DNA of 64,000 nt from Roseiflexus sp. GTDB lineage: Bacteria > Chloroflexota > Chloroflexia > Chloroflexales > Roseiflexaceae. The notes beneath the pieces were generated by a model. It made no database searches, was not told the DNA's origin, and worked only from the letters and a program-made list of their open reading frames with translations. The position numbers and the translations under genes are program-made. The stretch spans positions 1 to 64,000 of the forward strand of contig JANXAL010000140.1 in the NCBI GenBank assembly GCA_025062325.1, read 5' to 3'. This document shows, piece by piece, positions 1-8,140 of the stretch; the first letter of the stretch is position 1, and every line of letters starts with the position of its first letter.

Positions 1-468
1 GGTTTTTGAGTAATTATTCCGCTATCCGCCTCCCCGCCCGGCGCCTGAAGTCGCGGGCTGCGGTTGCGAAGCCTGCCTGCGCGGGCTGGATCTGGCGATA
101 CCGGACTATTTTCTCAAGCTCCAAGGGTCCTCGCTCAGGACGTGGAAGCCCCAGAGGGACTTTCATGACCTAGCCAGGGCTTCAGCCGACAGCGCCCAGG
201 AAGACTAGACCATATTTATCTTCATCAGCCCGCAGCGTCCTGGCACGACCGGACTATAGCCGCCGGGCAGACGGGCGGATAGCGGCATGTGTATTCAAAC
301 CCTATCAACTGCCAGGCAGGAGCGCGCAGAGCGGAATATGTCTTCCCATAATGCCCGCGCTGATCGCACGAAGCCCCTCTGACGCGGGGCTGATGCGGGA
401 CATCGGCGTGCAGAAAGGCGAGAGCGCGTGAGCGCCCTTACTTGAAATTGGAATCAGGGCGGATTGCT
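1..468. other. Intergenic stretch with no gene, rich in dispersed repeat fragments
   Basis: I see no convincing reading frame. The region holds an inverted-repeat pair (19-43 and 261-285, listed separately). A block at about 52-118, beginning near GCGGGCTGCGGTTGCGAAGC, matches a degenerate copy at about 56220-56292. The stretch just before the next gene (350-440) shows no clear promoter. Confidence 0.6.
19..285. repeat. Inverted-repeat-bounded element of about 267 bp (MITE-like)
   Basis: The left arm at 19-43 reads CCGCTATCCGCC, five variable bases, then GCCCGGCG. The reverse complement of 261-285 has the same 12-5-8 layout with both conserved blocks identical. A third, solitary copy lies at 56090-56114 (CCGCTCTCCGCC, five bases, GCCCGGCG). 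The interior codes for nothing recognisable. This looks like a small non-autonomous element or a degenerate palindromic repeat family. No target-site duplication was evident. Confidence 0.5.
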
Positions 469-1599
469 ATGGACTTCTCAACGCTTATTCCTGAATTGAT
501 CAAAGGTCTGGCGAACTTCTCTCCCGGTAATCTGGTGATGATCGCCGTCGCAGCGACATTGATTGCGCTGGCGGTGGTGAAAGAGTACGAGCCGGTGCTG
601 CTGCTGCCAATCGGGTTCGGCTGTCTGGTGGCAAACATTCCGCTCACCGGCATGACCGACGGCGAAGGGTTGTTCGGCATTCTCTACCGCGCCGGGATCA
701 GCACCGAACTCTTTCCGCTCCTTATCTTCATTGGCGTTGGCGCGATGATCGATTTCAGCCCGTTGCTGGCGATGCCGCGCATGGCGCTTCTTGGCGCCGC
801 CGGTCAGTTCGGCATCTTCGGCACGCTGATCCTGGCGACGCTCCTCGGCTTTCCGCTCAATCAGGCGGCGTCGATCGGGGTCATTGGCGCGATTGATGGT
901 CCCACATCGATCTATGTCGCCACACAACTGGCGCCAGAACTGCTTGCGCCAATCGCCGTCGCCGCTTACTCCTACATGAGCCTGGTGCCGATCATCCAGC
1001 CGCCGCTGATGCGGTTGCTGACGACACGCCGCGAGCGGTGCATCCGCATGGCATACGCGCCGCGCCCGGTCTCGCGGCAGGCGTTGATTCTCTTCCCCAT
1101 TATCGTCACCCTGACCATCGGGTTGCTGGTTCCAGCGGCGACGCCGCTGATCAGCATGCTCATGCTGGGGAACCTGCTGCGTGAAAGCGGCGTGGTCGAG
1201 CGCTTGAGCAAAGCAGCGCAGAACGAAGTGATCAATATCGCCACGCTGTTCCTGGGATTAACCATCGGCTCAACGATGGGCGCCGAGTCGTTTCTGAGCC
1301 TGGTGACGCTGCAAGTGCTGGGGCTGGGGTTGCTGGCGTTCATCCTCGACACCGTCGCCGGTCTGTTATTTGGCAAATTCCTGGCGCTGGTCAGCGGCGG
1401 GACGATCAACCCGCTGATCGGCGCGGCTGGCATCTCCGCCTTCCCGATGGCAGGGCGCCTGGCGGCAAAAGTGGCGCTCGCCGAAGACCCCGATAACTTC
1501 ATCCTCATGCACGCCATGGGCGCCAACACTGCCGGGCAGCTTGGCAGCGTCGTCGCTGGCGGGGCGCTGCTGGCGCTGGTAACAGGGATTATGAGATAA
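469..1599 (+). CDS. Sodium-translocating decarboxylase beta subunit (OadB/GcdB/MmdB family)
   Basis: This is the membrane subunit that couples decarboxylation of a biotin-carried carboxyl group to Na+ export in oxaloacetate, glutaconyl-CoA or methylmalonyl-CoA decarboxylases. About 376 residues form many hydrophobic segments. Family-typical stretches include the N-terminal LPIGFGCLVANIP region, the GAIDGPTSIYVA segment, and the C-terminal GGTINPLIGAAGISAFPMAGR and NFILMHAMGANTAGQLGS segments. A TTG at 442 also opens the frame, but the ATG at 469 fits the family N-terminus better. The alpha (carboxyltransferase) and gamma subunits are not in the window, so the substrate cannot be assigned. The gene ends in a TAATG overlap with the next gene. 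Confidence 0.88.
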   Translation: MDFSTLIPELIKGLANFSPGNLVMIAVAATLIALAVVKEYEPVLLLPIGFGCLVANIPLTGMTDGEGLFGILYRAGISTELFPLLIFIGVGAMIDFSPLLAMPRMALLGAAGQFGIFGTLILATLLGFPLNQAASIGVIGAIDGPTSIYVATQLAPELLAPIAVAAYSYMSLVPIIQPPLMRLLTTRRERCIRMAYAPRPVSRQALILFPIIVTLTIGLLVPAATPLISMLMLGNLLRESGVVERLSKAAQNEVINIATLFLGLTIGSTMGAESFLSLVTLQVLGLGLLAFILDTVAGLLFGKFLALVSGGTINPLIGAAGISAFPMAGRLAAKVALAEDPDNFILMHAMGANTAGQLGSVVAGGALLALVTGIMR

Positions 1600-2825
1600 T
1601 GCAGCAACTTGGCTTATCCGCCCACCTTACCCATAAAGCAAACCTCAAGCATACGCGCTATGGATGGCTAAGGTTGACGCCTGCATACTCAGTTCACCTG
1701 GTTCAGGATCTCCTCTCCGAAACTGCGTCACACGATGCTGTTGTTCTTGATCCTTTTTGCGGAACAGGAACAACAGCTCTTGCATGCGCCGAACGAGGTA
1801 TTCCTGTTGATACGACCGATATTAATCCCTTTCTTCTATGGCTTACTAAAACGAAGGTGAGTACCTATGAATCGGACCACTTGAATGAATTTCGATCAAT
1901 CGCCCGACATATCGCCCGCTTAATGGAGGATCACAGCTCAGACGATATATGGATTCCTCCTATTCATCAGATAGAAAAATGGTGGAATGGTGATGTCCTC
2001 CGTATGCTAGGCGCAATAATGGGTTTTGTTCGTCAAATATCAGAATCGTACCCAGAAAAGGTCGTAGATTTGCTCAAAGTTGCATTCTGTAGGACGATGA
2101 TTGCACACTCAAGCGCGAGTTTCAACCATCAATCGATGTCGTTCAAGCCGCAAAATAACCTTTCATTGTTTCATCGGGCCGTTGACGATATGTTGATAAC
2201 CTGGGAATCGGCAGTGGAAGATCTGTATATTTCTGCACAAAGTGAAGTGCGAGTAACACCAGGGATTTTCTTATGTGACGCCCGGCGATTATCAACCGTC
2301 CTTCCCCATAACTACTACACCTGTGTCATTACCTCGCCGCCATATCCGAACAGAATGAGTTATATTCGTGAGTTGCGCCCGTATATGTACTGGTTGGGCT
2401 ACCTGCATAATGGTCGAGAGGCGGGTGAACTCGATTGGCAGGCAATCGGCGGAACATGGGGCATTGCGACGAGCAACGTTAGCAGATGGTCGCCGTCAGA
2501 ACCGCGCACTATTCCGCATCCCGGCTTCCTGAACACGCTTGCGAAAATATCAGAAAAAAGCGATCTGCTCGCCCGGTATGTGCACAAATACTTTTACGAT
2601 ATGGTTGAGCATATCAATGACCTGTTCGTAGTGACCAGATCCGGCGGATCGATTCACTACATCGTCGGGAATTCGAAGTTCTACGACGTCATCGTGCCGG
2701 TTGAAGCGATTTTTGCCAGCATGTTTAGCGATCGCGGCTTTGTCGATGTGGACATTCGCCCAATTAGAAAGAGAACATCGAAAAAGGAATTGTACGAATA
2801 TCTCATATGTGCACGTAAACCTTAA
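1599..2825 (+). CDS. Site-specific DNA methyltransferase (N4-cytosine/N6-adenine amino-MTase class)
   Basis: A SAM-dependent DNA methyltransferase of 408 residues. Motif I is DPFCGTGTTA (about residues 51-60), followed by an acidic TTDINP loop. The catalytic motif IV is TSPPYPNRMSY, about 190 residues downstream. The FxGxG-before-SPPY order with a long middle section suggests an alpha-like arrangement. The start ATG overlaps the stop of the upstream oadB-like gene (TAATG), so no separate RBS is needed. The gene is clearly more AT-rich and uses more A/T-ending codons than its neighbours, which suggests recent transfer. No restriction endonuclease is adjacent, so it is an orphan methyltransferase or the surviving half of an R-M system. 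Recognition sequence unknown. Confidence 0.85.
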   Translation: MQQLGLSAHLTHKANLKHTRYGWLRLTPAYSVHLVQDLLSETASHDAVVLDPFCGTGTTALACAERGIPVDTTDINPFLLWLTKTKVSTYESDHLNEFRSIARHIARLMEDHSSDDIWIPPIHQIEKWWNGDVLRMLGAIMGFVRQISESYPEKVVDLLKVAFCRTMIAHSSASFNHQSMSFKPQNNLSLFHRAVDDMLITWESAVEDLYISAQSEVRVTPGIFLCDARRLSTVLPHNYYTCVITSPPYPNRMSYIRELRPYMYWLGYLHNGREAGELDWQAIGGTWGIATSNVSRWSPSEPRTIPHPGFLNTLAKISEKSDLLARYVHKYFYDMVEHINDLFVVTRSGGSIHYIVGNSKFYDVIVPVEAIFASMFSDRGFVDVDIRPIRKRTSKKELYEYLICARKP

Positions 2826-3295
2826 CCAGATCGCCATACCAATGCTGTGGATGGCGCGCGCCAATAACCCAGCCTGGAGCGGATGCCTACTGCCGGGTGA
2901 GCAACCTGGAACTGGCGTATATGACCCTGTTCGGCTGGTTCGACGCCAAACGCGCGCTCTCTCGCTTGTTCGCTGTCTGGTTCTTCCTCCTATCAGAGAC
3001 GCTCCTACGCCGCCTGCGCTGGCAACCTTCGCACCCGCATTTCTGAAGAGGCACAGAGGACGCCAATGCGCCTGTCTTCTTCGGATCGAGATCGACAACA
3101 GAGACCTCAACGATTGGGCATCCGCTTCAACCTGTCCCCGTTCAACGTGCAACTTCGACGTTCGACGTACAACCTGTCTCTTTACTGAGTACGCGCTTTG
3201 CCCTGTCTACATCCAACGTGCAGCCTTCAGCCTTCCTGCCTTCCTGCCCGCTGTAATCCGCTTTCGACATTTTCCCCTGTTTTCTTTGTTTATGG
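2826..3295 (+). other. Intergenic region with a possible gene-tail remnant
   Basis: In frame from 2882 to a TGA at 3044-3046 there is a 54-codon reading with protein-like character (SNLELAYMTLFGWFDAKRAL, then hydrophobic and Arg-rich). It lacks a start and may be the decayed 3' end of a lost gene, possibly a partner of the methyltransferase. From about 3130 to 3260 the sequence turns into the low-complexity, pyrimidine-rich intergenic style seen elsewhere (repeated TTCAACGT/TTCGACGT words). No complete gene is supported. Confidence 0.35.
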
Positions 3296-3324
3296 TTGAC
3301 AAATAGCATTTATTAGACTATACT
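3296..3324 (+). promoter_or_regulatory. Sigma70-type promoter of the heme island
   Basis: TTGACA (3296-3301), a 17-bp spacer and TATACT (3319-3324). This is the best-matching promoter in the window. It sits about 90 bp upstream of the hmuV-like start and reads into the heme operon. Confidence 0.8.
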
Positions 3325-3327
3325 AAT
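3312..3327. promoter_or_regulatory. Candidate DtxR/IdeR-type operator over the -10 element
   Basis: ATTAG (3312-3316) and CTAAT (3323-3327) form a perfect inverted repeat with a 6-bp centre that covers the TATACT -10 box. TTAG...CTAA half-sites are typical of DtxR/IdeR/MntR operators, and a DtxR-family gene closes this island at 10742. Metal-dependent repression by occlusion of the promoter is inferred from this geometry. Confidence 0.5.
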
Positions 3328-3411
3328 TCCCAACGTTAGCGACTTGTATTGACCATCCTCTGACCTGTCGAATACCACGCGCGGCTCTTTCGCGCCTGGA
3401 TTGGGGAAGCT

Positions 3412-4209
3412 GTGTCTGCTCCAATCATCGAAGCGTGCGCGCTCAGCTACCACGCAGATGGTCGCCGCCTGATCGACGATGTTTCACTGGCAGTCAACGC
3501 CGGTGAAGTTGTGGCGATTGTCGGTCCGAATGGCGCAGGGAAGAGTACGCTGCTCAATCTGCTTGCAGGTGATCTTCGCCCAACGACAGGGCAGGTTCTG
3601 CTGGGCGGCGTCCCGCTCGACCGGATGCGCATCAATGACCAGGCGCTGCGACGTGCAGTGTTGCGTCAGCGCATCAGTGTGACGCTTCCCTTCACCGCAA
3701 TCGAAGTGGTGCTCATGGGGCGCGCGCCGCATCTGCGCGGAAGGGCGGAGGGTCCGGCAGACATGGCGATTGCACAGGACGCTCTTGCCCAAACGGAGAT
3801 GTTGCCATTTGCGCGGCAACTTTTTCCGACGCTCTCCGGCGGCGAACAGACGCGCGCCAGTCTGGCGCGCGTGCTGGCGCAGCAGGCGCCGCTGCTCCTG
3901 CTCGATGAACCAACCGCTGCGCTCGATCTTCGTCATCAGCATGCGGCGCTGCGCCTGGCGCGCGCAACCGCCCAAACCGGCGGGGCTGCCATCATCGTGC
4001 TCCACGACCTCAATCTGGCAGCCGCGTATGCCAACCGGGTCGGAATCCTTCATCAGGGCCGGCTCATCGCCATTGGCGCACCCTGGGACGTGCTGCGTTC
4101 AGAGTTGTTGAGCGATGTCTACGGCGTCGCAGTGACAGTCTACCCGCACCCGCATACGGGTACGCCGCTGTTGCTGACATTCCCTGATTATCCGTCTTCA
4201 CGCACGTGA
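3412..4209 (+). CDS. hmuV: Heme ABC transporter ATP-binding protein
   Basis: The cytoplasmic ATPase of a heme/siderophore-type importer, 265 residues, normal for HmuV. Walker A is GPNGAGKST (38-46), the signature is LSGGEQTRASLARVLA, and Walker B is LLLLDEPTAALD followed by an H-loop (VLHDLN). The start is GTG at 3412 preceded by GGGGA. It is the first gene of a run with substrate-binding protein and permease, in the common hmuVTU set. A promoter with an overlapping palindrome lies directly upstream, so iron control is likely. A siderophore or B12 importer ATPase is possible, but the IsdG-type protein and Ccm-like genes downstream favour heme. Confidence 0.85.
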   Translation: MSAPIIEACALSYHADGRRLIDDVSLAVNAGEVVAIVGPNGAGKSTLLNLLAGDLRPTTGQVLLGGVPLDRMRINDQALRRAVLRQRISVTLPFTAIEVVLMGRAPHLRGRAEGPADMAIAQDALAQTEMLPFARQLFPTLSGGEQTRASLARVLAQQAPLLLLDEPTAALDLRHQHAALRLARATAQTGGAAIIVLHDLNLAAAYANRVGILHQGRLIAIGAPWDVLRSELLSDVYGVAVTVYPHPHTGTPLLLTFPDYPSSRT

Positions 4210-4219
4210 GGAGGCGTAC

Positions 4220-5311
4220 ATGATGCCCTGGAGACGAAACCGCCGTTCACCCGCAGCAGAACGCTGGCTGCGTCAGATGGTCCTTGGGTTCAGCCTGGCA
4301 TGTGCGGCGTTGCTCACCGCATGCGGGACACCGTCGTCCTCCGGCGGAACGCCGCCCGCCGCAACGATAGTTCCAGCTTCTTCGTCTCTCCCGACACCCG
4401 TATCCGCGAGTCCGCCGAATATCATCGAGTTTGTTCCAGGCGAGGCGGAACCGCAACTTCCCGCGACCGTCGTCGATTATCAGGGAGCGCAGGTGACAAT
4501 TACGTCGATTGAGCGGATCGTCAGTCTGAACGGCGATATTACCGAAATCATCTTTGCGCTTGGCATGGGAGATTATGTTGTCGGCGTCGATAGCAGCGCA
4601 ACATACCCGCCCGAACGCACGAAGACGCTGCCAAACATCGGCTACCAGCGGCAATTGAACGCTGAAGGGATCCTGGCGCTCAACCCGACGCTCGTTATTG
4701 GCGATGAGGCTGCCGGTCCGCCTGAGGCGCTGGCGCAGATCCGCGCCGCAGGCGTGCCGCTGGCGATTACTGCCGATCCGCCAACGCTCGAGGCGCCAGC
4801 GCAGAAAATCCGGTTCGTCGCGCAGGCGCTGGGCATCCCGCAGCGCGGTGAACGTCTCGCCGCACAGGTTGAAACCGAGATTACCCGCGCGCGCGACCTG
4901 GCAAGCCGGATAACGAGTCCGCCGCACGTCCTCTTCCTCTACCTGCGCGGCACGGACGTGCAGCAGGTCGCCGGGGTCAGGACGCCGGTTGATGTGATGA
5001 TCACCGCCGCCGGCGGACTCAATGCGGGCGCAGAAGCAGGCATCGTGGAGTTCAAGCCGCTGAGTCCCGAAGTGGTCATCGCTGCGCAACCTGATGTAAT
5101 TCTGGTACTGACGAAAGGGCTGGAGTCGGTCGGCGGCGTCGATGGTCTGCTGACCATCCCTGGTCTCGCTGATACGCCAGCCGGGAAGCAGCGCCGGGTT
5201 ATTGCGCTCGATGACCTCTACCTGCTCGGTATGGGTCCCCGCACCGGGCAGGCGCTTGCCGATCTTGCCACTGCGTTTTACGAGATTGCTCAGCAGGAGA
5301 AGCGACCGTGA
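4220..5311 (+). CDS. hmuT: Heme/iron ABC transporter substrate-binding lipoprotein
   Basis: A periplasmic-type binding protein (363 residues) of the FecB/HmuT group, expected to be lipid-anchored outside the membrane. The N-terminus is basic, then hydrophobic, ending in the lipobox LLTAC with the modified Cys at residue 35, followed by a Ser/Pro/Thr-rich linker. The mature part starts with the typical IERIVSLNGDITEIIFALG strand-helix and continues with the VVGVDSSATYP and NPTLVIGD elements of class III binding proteins. The RBS is GAGGAGG just after the hmuV stop, and tandem ATGs lie at 4220 and 4223. The stop overlaps the GTG of the permease gene. Confidence 0.85.
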   Translation: MMPWRRNRRSPAAERWLRQMVLGFSLACAALLTACGTPSSSGGTPPAATIVPASSSLPTPVSASPPNIIEFVPGEAEPQLPATVVDYQGAQVTITSIERIVSLNGDITEIIFALGMGDYVVGVDSSATYPPERTKTLPNIGYQRQLNAEGILALNPTLVIGDEAAGPPEALAQIRAAGVPLAITADPPTLEAPAQKIRFVAQALGIPQRGERLAAQVETEITRARDLASRITSPPHVLFLYLRGTDVQQVAGVRTPVDVMITAAGGLNAGAEAGIVEFKPLSPEVVIAAQPDVILVLTKGLESVGGVDGLLTIPGLADTPAGKQRRVIALDDLYLLGMGPRTGQALADLATAFYEIAQQEKRP

Positions 5312-6384
5312 GCGCAGCATCGACGGTTCAGACCCAGGCGACGTTGCAGCACCGCGTGGGATGGCGGCGCATCGGGCTGATACCAGCGCTGTTCCTGCTG
5401 CTGTTGACGACTGTGCTTCTCGGTGCAGGGATTGGCGCTGTCGCTGTGCCGCCGGATGTGATCGGCGCTATCCTGCTCAAGAAGATCGGCATCCTGATTG
5501 ATATGCCGGTCAGCGCGCAACAGGAGGCGATCTTCTGGACCATCCGCCTGCCGCGGGTGTTGCTCGGCGTGCTGGTCGGCGCGGCGCTGGCGGTGAGCGG
5601 CGCGCTGCTACAGGGTGTGTTTCGCAACCCGCTGGCTGACCCGGGCTTGATTGGCGTGAGCAGTGGCGCAGCGCTTGGCGCTGTGGCAGTCATCGTTCTT
5701 GGCCTGTCATCATTCGGATTGATGACCCTGCCGCTGGCAGCGTTCCTCGCTGGCACAGCGACGACGCTCCTCGTCTATCGGCTGGCGCAGCGCCATGGAC
5801 GCACCGATGTGGCAACTTTGCTCCTCGTCGGGCTGGCGCTCAACGCGCTGGCTGGCGCAACCACCGGATTGCTGACCTATCTGGCAGATGATGCGCAATT
5901 GCGATCAATCGTGTTCTGGACAATGGGTGGACTGGGAGGCGCACTCTGGGAGACTCTGATCGTCGCCGCACCGTTGATCGGCCTGGCATTGCTGCTGGCG
6001 CCGCACCTGGGGCAGGCGCTCAACCTGTTTGCGCTCGGCGAGATTGAGGCGCGTCATCTGGGCGTAGATGTTGAACGGGTGAAACGCGCAGCCGTTCTGC
6101 TGGCGGCGCTCGCCACCGGCACCGCCGTGGCGCTTGCCGGTCCTATCGGGTTCATTGGGTTGATCGTCCCGCACATCGTGCGCCTGATCGCCGGACCGGA
6201 TCATCGGCTCCTGTTGCCGGCCTGTGCGCTTGGCGGCGCCAGTCTGCTGGTGCTGGCGGATTTGCTGGCGCGCACAATAGCGGCGCCTGCCGAAATCCCG
6301 GTTGGATTAATCACTGCGTTTGCGGGAGGACCTTTCTTCCTGGCGCTGATCCTGCGCGCCAGGCGACAGTATGGCTGGGGATAG
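5308..6384 (+). CDS. hmuU: Heme/iron ABC transporter permease (FecCD family)
   Basis: The inner-membrane channel subunit (358 residues) with about nine or ten hydrophobic segments. FecCD hallmarks are all present: IRLPRVLLGVLVGAALAVSG, then GVFRNPLADPGLIGVSSGAALG, the GLALNALAGATTG segment, and near the C-terminus GPIGFIGLIVPHIVRLIAGPDH and EIPVGLITAFAGGPFFL. Translation is coupled to hmuT through a GTGA overlap. It pairs with the ATPase and lipoprotein upstream. A second, degenerate relative of this permease lies at 8715, which may reflect duplication within the island. Confidence 0.9.
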   Translation: MSAASTVQTQATLQHRVGWRRIGLIPALFLLLLTTVLLGAGIGAVAVPPDVIGAILLKKIGILIDMPVSAQQEAIFWTIRLPRVLLGVLVGAALAVSGALLQGVFRNPLADPGLIGVSSGAALGAVAVIVLGLSSFGLMTLPLAAFLAGTATTLLVYRLAQRHGRTDVATLLLVGLALNALAGATTGLLTYLADDAQLRSIVFWTMGGLGGALWETLIVAAPLIGLALLLAPHLGQALNLFALGEIEARHLGVDVERVKRAAVLLAALATGTAVALAGPIGFIGLIVPHIVRLIAGPDHRLLLPACALGGASLLVLADLLARTIAAPAEIPVGLITAFAGGPFFLALILRARRQYGWG

Positions 6385-6406
6385 CATTTCGTGACTGGAG
6401 CGCACT

Positions 6407-6790
6407 ATGAATTTTCGTCTCGCCCCGTATCGCGTGCTGGCTCACAATGGACGCAACTGGTACATTTTGCTCCTGAGCGATGGGCGGCTGCAACTGGACT
6501 TTGGTCCTTTCGCTCTGGCATTGAATCAGGACGATTTCAGCCTGATGCATGGTCTGGCGGAGGCGGCAATGCAGAACGACTCGGTGACGGCGGGGTGCAT
6601 TGCGCACGCTGGCGTCGAGCGCAGCATCTGGCTCGATCAGACGTACGGAGCGCTGCTCCTGGCGTTCGATAACGTTGTTCTGCGCTTCATGCCCCAGGAA
6701 CTGCTCGTATTTGCGCAGCTCTGTCGTGAGGCAAGCCAGAAACTCAACCTGACGCCTGTACCGCTGCCACTGGCGTTTGACAATAACTGA
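6407..6790 (+). CDS. Conserved-looking protein of unknown function in the heme operon
   Basis: 127 residues with no signal peptide and no membrane segment. The sequence reads as a small mixed alpha/beta protein (RVLAHNGRNWYILLLSDG, then a long amphipathic middle). A conserved Cys and His pair (GCIAHAG) and several Trp and Phe residues could bind a cofactor, but this is speculation. Start ATG at 6407 with GGAG ten bases upstream. It lies between hmuU and the ccmC-like gene in the same orientation with short gaps, so it is probably co-transcribed and may act in cytoplasmic heme handling. I do not recognise the family. Confidence 0.65.
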   Translation: MNFRLAPYRVLAHNGRNWYILLLSDGRLQLDFGPFALALNQDDFSLMHGLAEAAMQNDSVTAGCIAHAGVERSIWLDQTYGALLLAFDNVVLRFMPQELLVFAQLCREASQKLNLTPVPLPLAFDNN

Positions 6791-6837
6791 AGCTCGGAGA
6801 AACCTGGCATTGCGCCCTATGAAAGGAACGATTCGGT

Positions 6838-7803
6838 ATGGCTCAACGACTCGGATCCATTGGGAAACTGCTCGTTGGTGTGTGGCTGGCGGGCGTAACG
6901 ATTGCAACCTTCGTCGTCATCCCGCCGTATCAGGGGCTGGGCGACGCCGGACGGATCGTCATCGTCCATGTGCCAACCGCATGGGTAGCGGTTATTGCGT
7001 TTACGGTATCGGCGGTGTATAGCGCTCTGTATCTTCGTCGGCGGCGTCCCGATGATGACGCGAAGGCGACTGCCGCTGCCGAGGGCGGGTTGATCTTCAC
7101 CCTGCTGGCGACGTTGACCGGCATGGTTTTCTCGCAGGTCGCCTGGGGCGTCTTCTGGAACTGGGACCCGCGCCAGGTGACGATCCTGATCCTGCTGCTG
7201 ATCTATGCTGCACTCTTTGCGCTGCGCAGCGCCATCGACGAGCCGGAGCGGCGGCGACGTCTGGCGGCAGTCTATAGTCTGTTCGCGTTTGTGACCATGC
7301 CATTTCTGATGTTCGTGGCGCCGCGTATGGCGGAGAGCACGCTGCACCCGAACTGTGCGTTTATCAGAGGCAGCAACTGTGATGGCATCACCCTGAAGAT
7401 CGGGCATGTAGGTCAACTGGGCGATCAGAAGGTGCAATTGCTAGGGCTTGAACGGCAGGGTGACATCGTCATTGCGCAGGTGAAGGTCAGCACGCCTGGT
7501 CTGGCGAGCGAGGCGATCCTGCAACCCGGCTACGATCTGGCGACGCGCAGCTACACCGACCGACCGACGTTCCCCGGTCAGCGCTTCACGCTAGCGCTCG
7601 AATCGGTTGATCTGGAGCGCGGCGAGGCGCGCATCAATATGGAAGCGCCAGGAAGCGGACTGCTGGCGAATCAGCGCACCCTGTGGGTCTTTCTAGCATC
7701 TAACATCGGCTTCACGATGCTGTTTGTCTGGATGTTCCTGGTTCGGTCACAGGTTCTGAGTCTTGAAATGCAGATCGCGCAGCGAAAGGTAGCGCTGGCA
7801 TGA
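6838..7803 (+). CDS. CcmC/CcsA-type heme-handling membrane protein with a periplasmic insert
   Basis: 321 residues of the heme-handling-protein family that presents heme on the outer membrane face through a Trp-rich motif. The WWD-type motif is WGVFWNWDPRQV (about residues 101-112). The two candidate axial His residues are in HVPTAW (before TM3) and STLHPN (after TM5). Classical CcmC proteins have about 245 residues. Here roughly 110 hydrophilic residues (about 175-280), including two Cys, separate TM5 from the last TM, giving a soluble outer domain. Its place in a heme import operon is unusual, since CcmC normally serves cytochrome c maturation. The ATGA overlap with the next gene shows coupling. 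Confidence 0.8.
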   Translation: MAQRLGSIGKLLVGVWLAGVTIATFVVIPPYQGLGDAGRIVIVHVPTAWVAVIAFTVSAVYSALYLRRRRPDDDAKATAAAEGGLIFTLLATLTGMVFSQVAWGVFWNWDPRQVTILILLLIYAALFALRSAIDEPERRRRLAAVYSLFAFVTMPFLMFVAPRMAESTLHPNCAFIRGSNCDGITLKIGHVGQLGDQKVQLLGLERQGDIVIAQVKVSTPGLASEAILQPGYDLATRSYTDRPTFPGQRFTLALESVDLERGEARINMEAPGSGLLANQRTLWVFLASNIGFTMLFVWMFLVRSQVLSLEMQIAQRKVALA

Positions 7804-8120
7804 GCGAGAGCACATCTGCTATCTATGTTTCGATGGCGACAGTGCTACTGGTCTGGGTGACCATCGCCATCTATCTGGCGCAGGTCAGCGCGCACCTGCG
7901 TTCCCTGCAACGCAATCTGAAGGGTGATCCGCCAGGGTCGCAGCGATCGGAAGAAACGACGCCGCAACCGACTGCTGCGCCAGAATCGCCATCGGTCGCG
8001 GCTGATCAGTGGACATGGATGGCGTGGTACGCAGCTCTGACGTATGGGTGCGTCGAAGCGCTCGGAATGCTGAAGTGGCTGCAACCGCACCCAAAAGCAG
8101 CCGGGCGCTCTGCGACATGA
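7800..8120 (+). CDS. CcmD-like small membrane protein
   Basis: 106 residues. One N-terminal membrane helix (YVSMATVLLVWVTIAIYLAQ) is followed by a basic, coiled stretch (SAHLRSLQRNL), the usual build of CcmD, which holds CcmC and CcmE together in heme export. The C-terminal half is Pro/Gln-rich and then aromatic (DQWTWMAWYAALTYG), so it is longer than a typical CcmD of 50-70 residues. The start ATG overlaps the stop of the ccmC-like gene (ATGA), which is strong context. No CcmE, CcmF or CcmH is present here, so this pair may act outside the normal cytochrome c pathway. Confidence 0.6.
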   Translation: MSESTSAIYVSMATVLLVWVTIAIYLAQVSAHLRSLQRNLKGDPPGSQRSEETTPQPTAAPESPSVAADQWTWMAWYAALTYGCVEALGMLKWLQPHPKAAGRSAT

Positions 8121-8140
8121 TGCGAAGAGGAGGAGCATGC

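Noticed and set aside
478-927. Minus-strand frame across the OadB gene, and similar antisense frames across most GC-rich genes
   Set aside because: GC-rich codon bias opens antisense frames throughout. These show Arg/His/Gln-rich composition without domains and no RBS.
2701-3306. A 201-codon open frame overlapping the methyltransferase end and the following gap
   Set aside because: It is mostly the shifted frame of the methyltransferase and a low-complexity tract, has many Cys and Arg residues without a domain pattern, and has no RBS.
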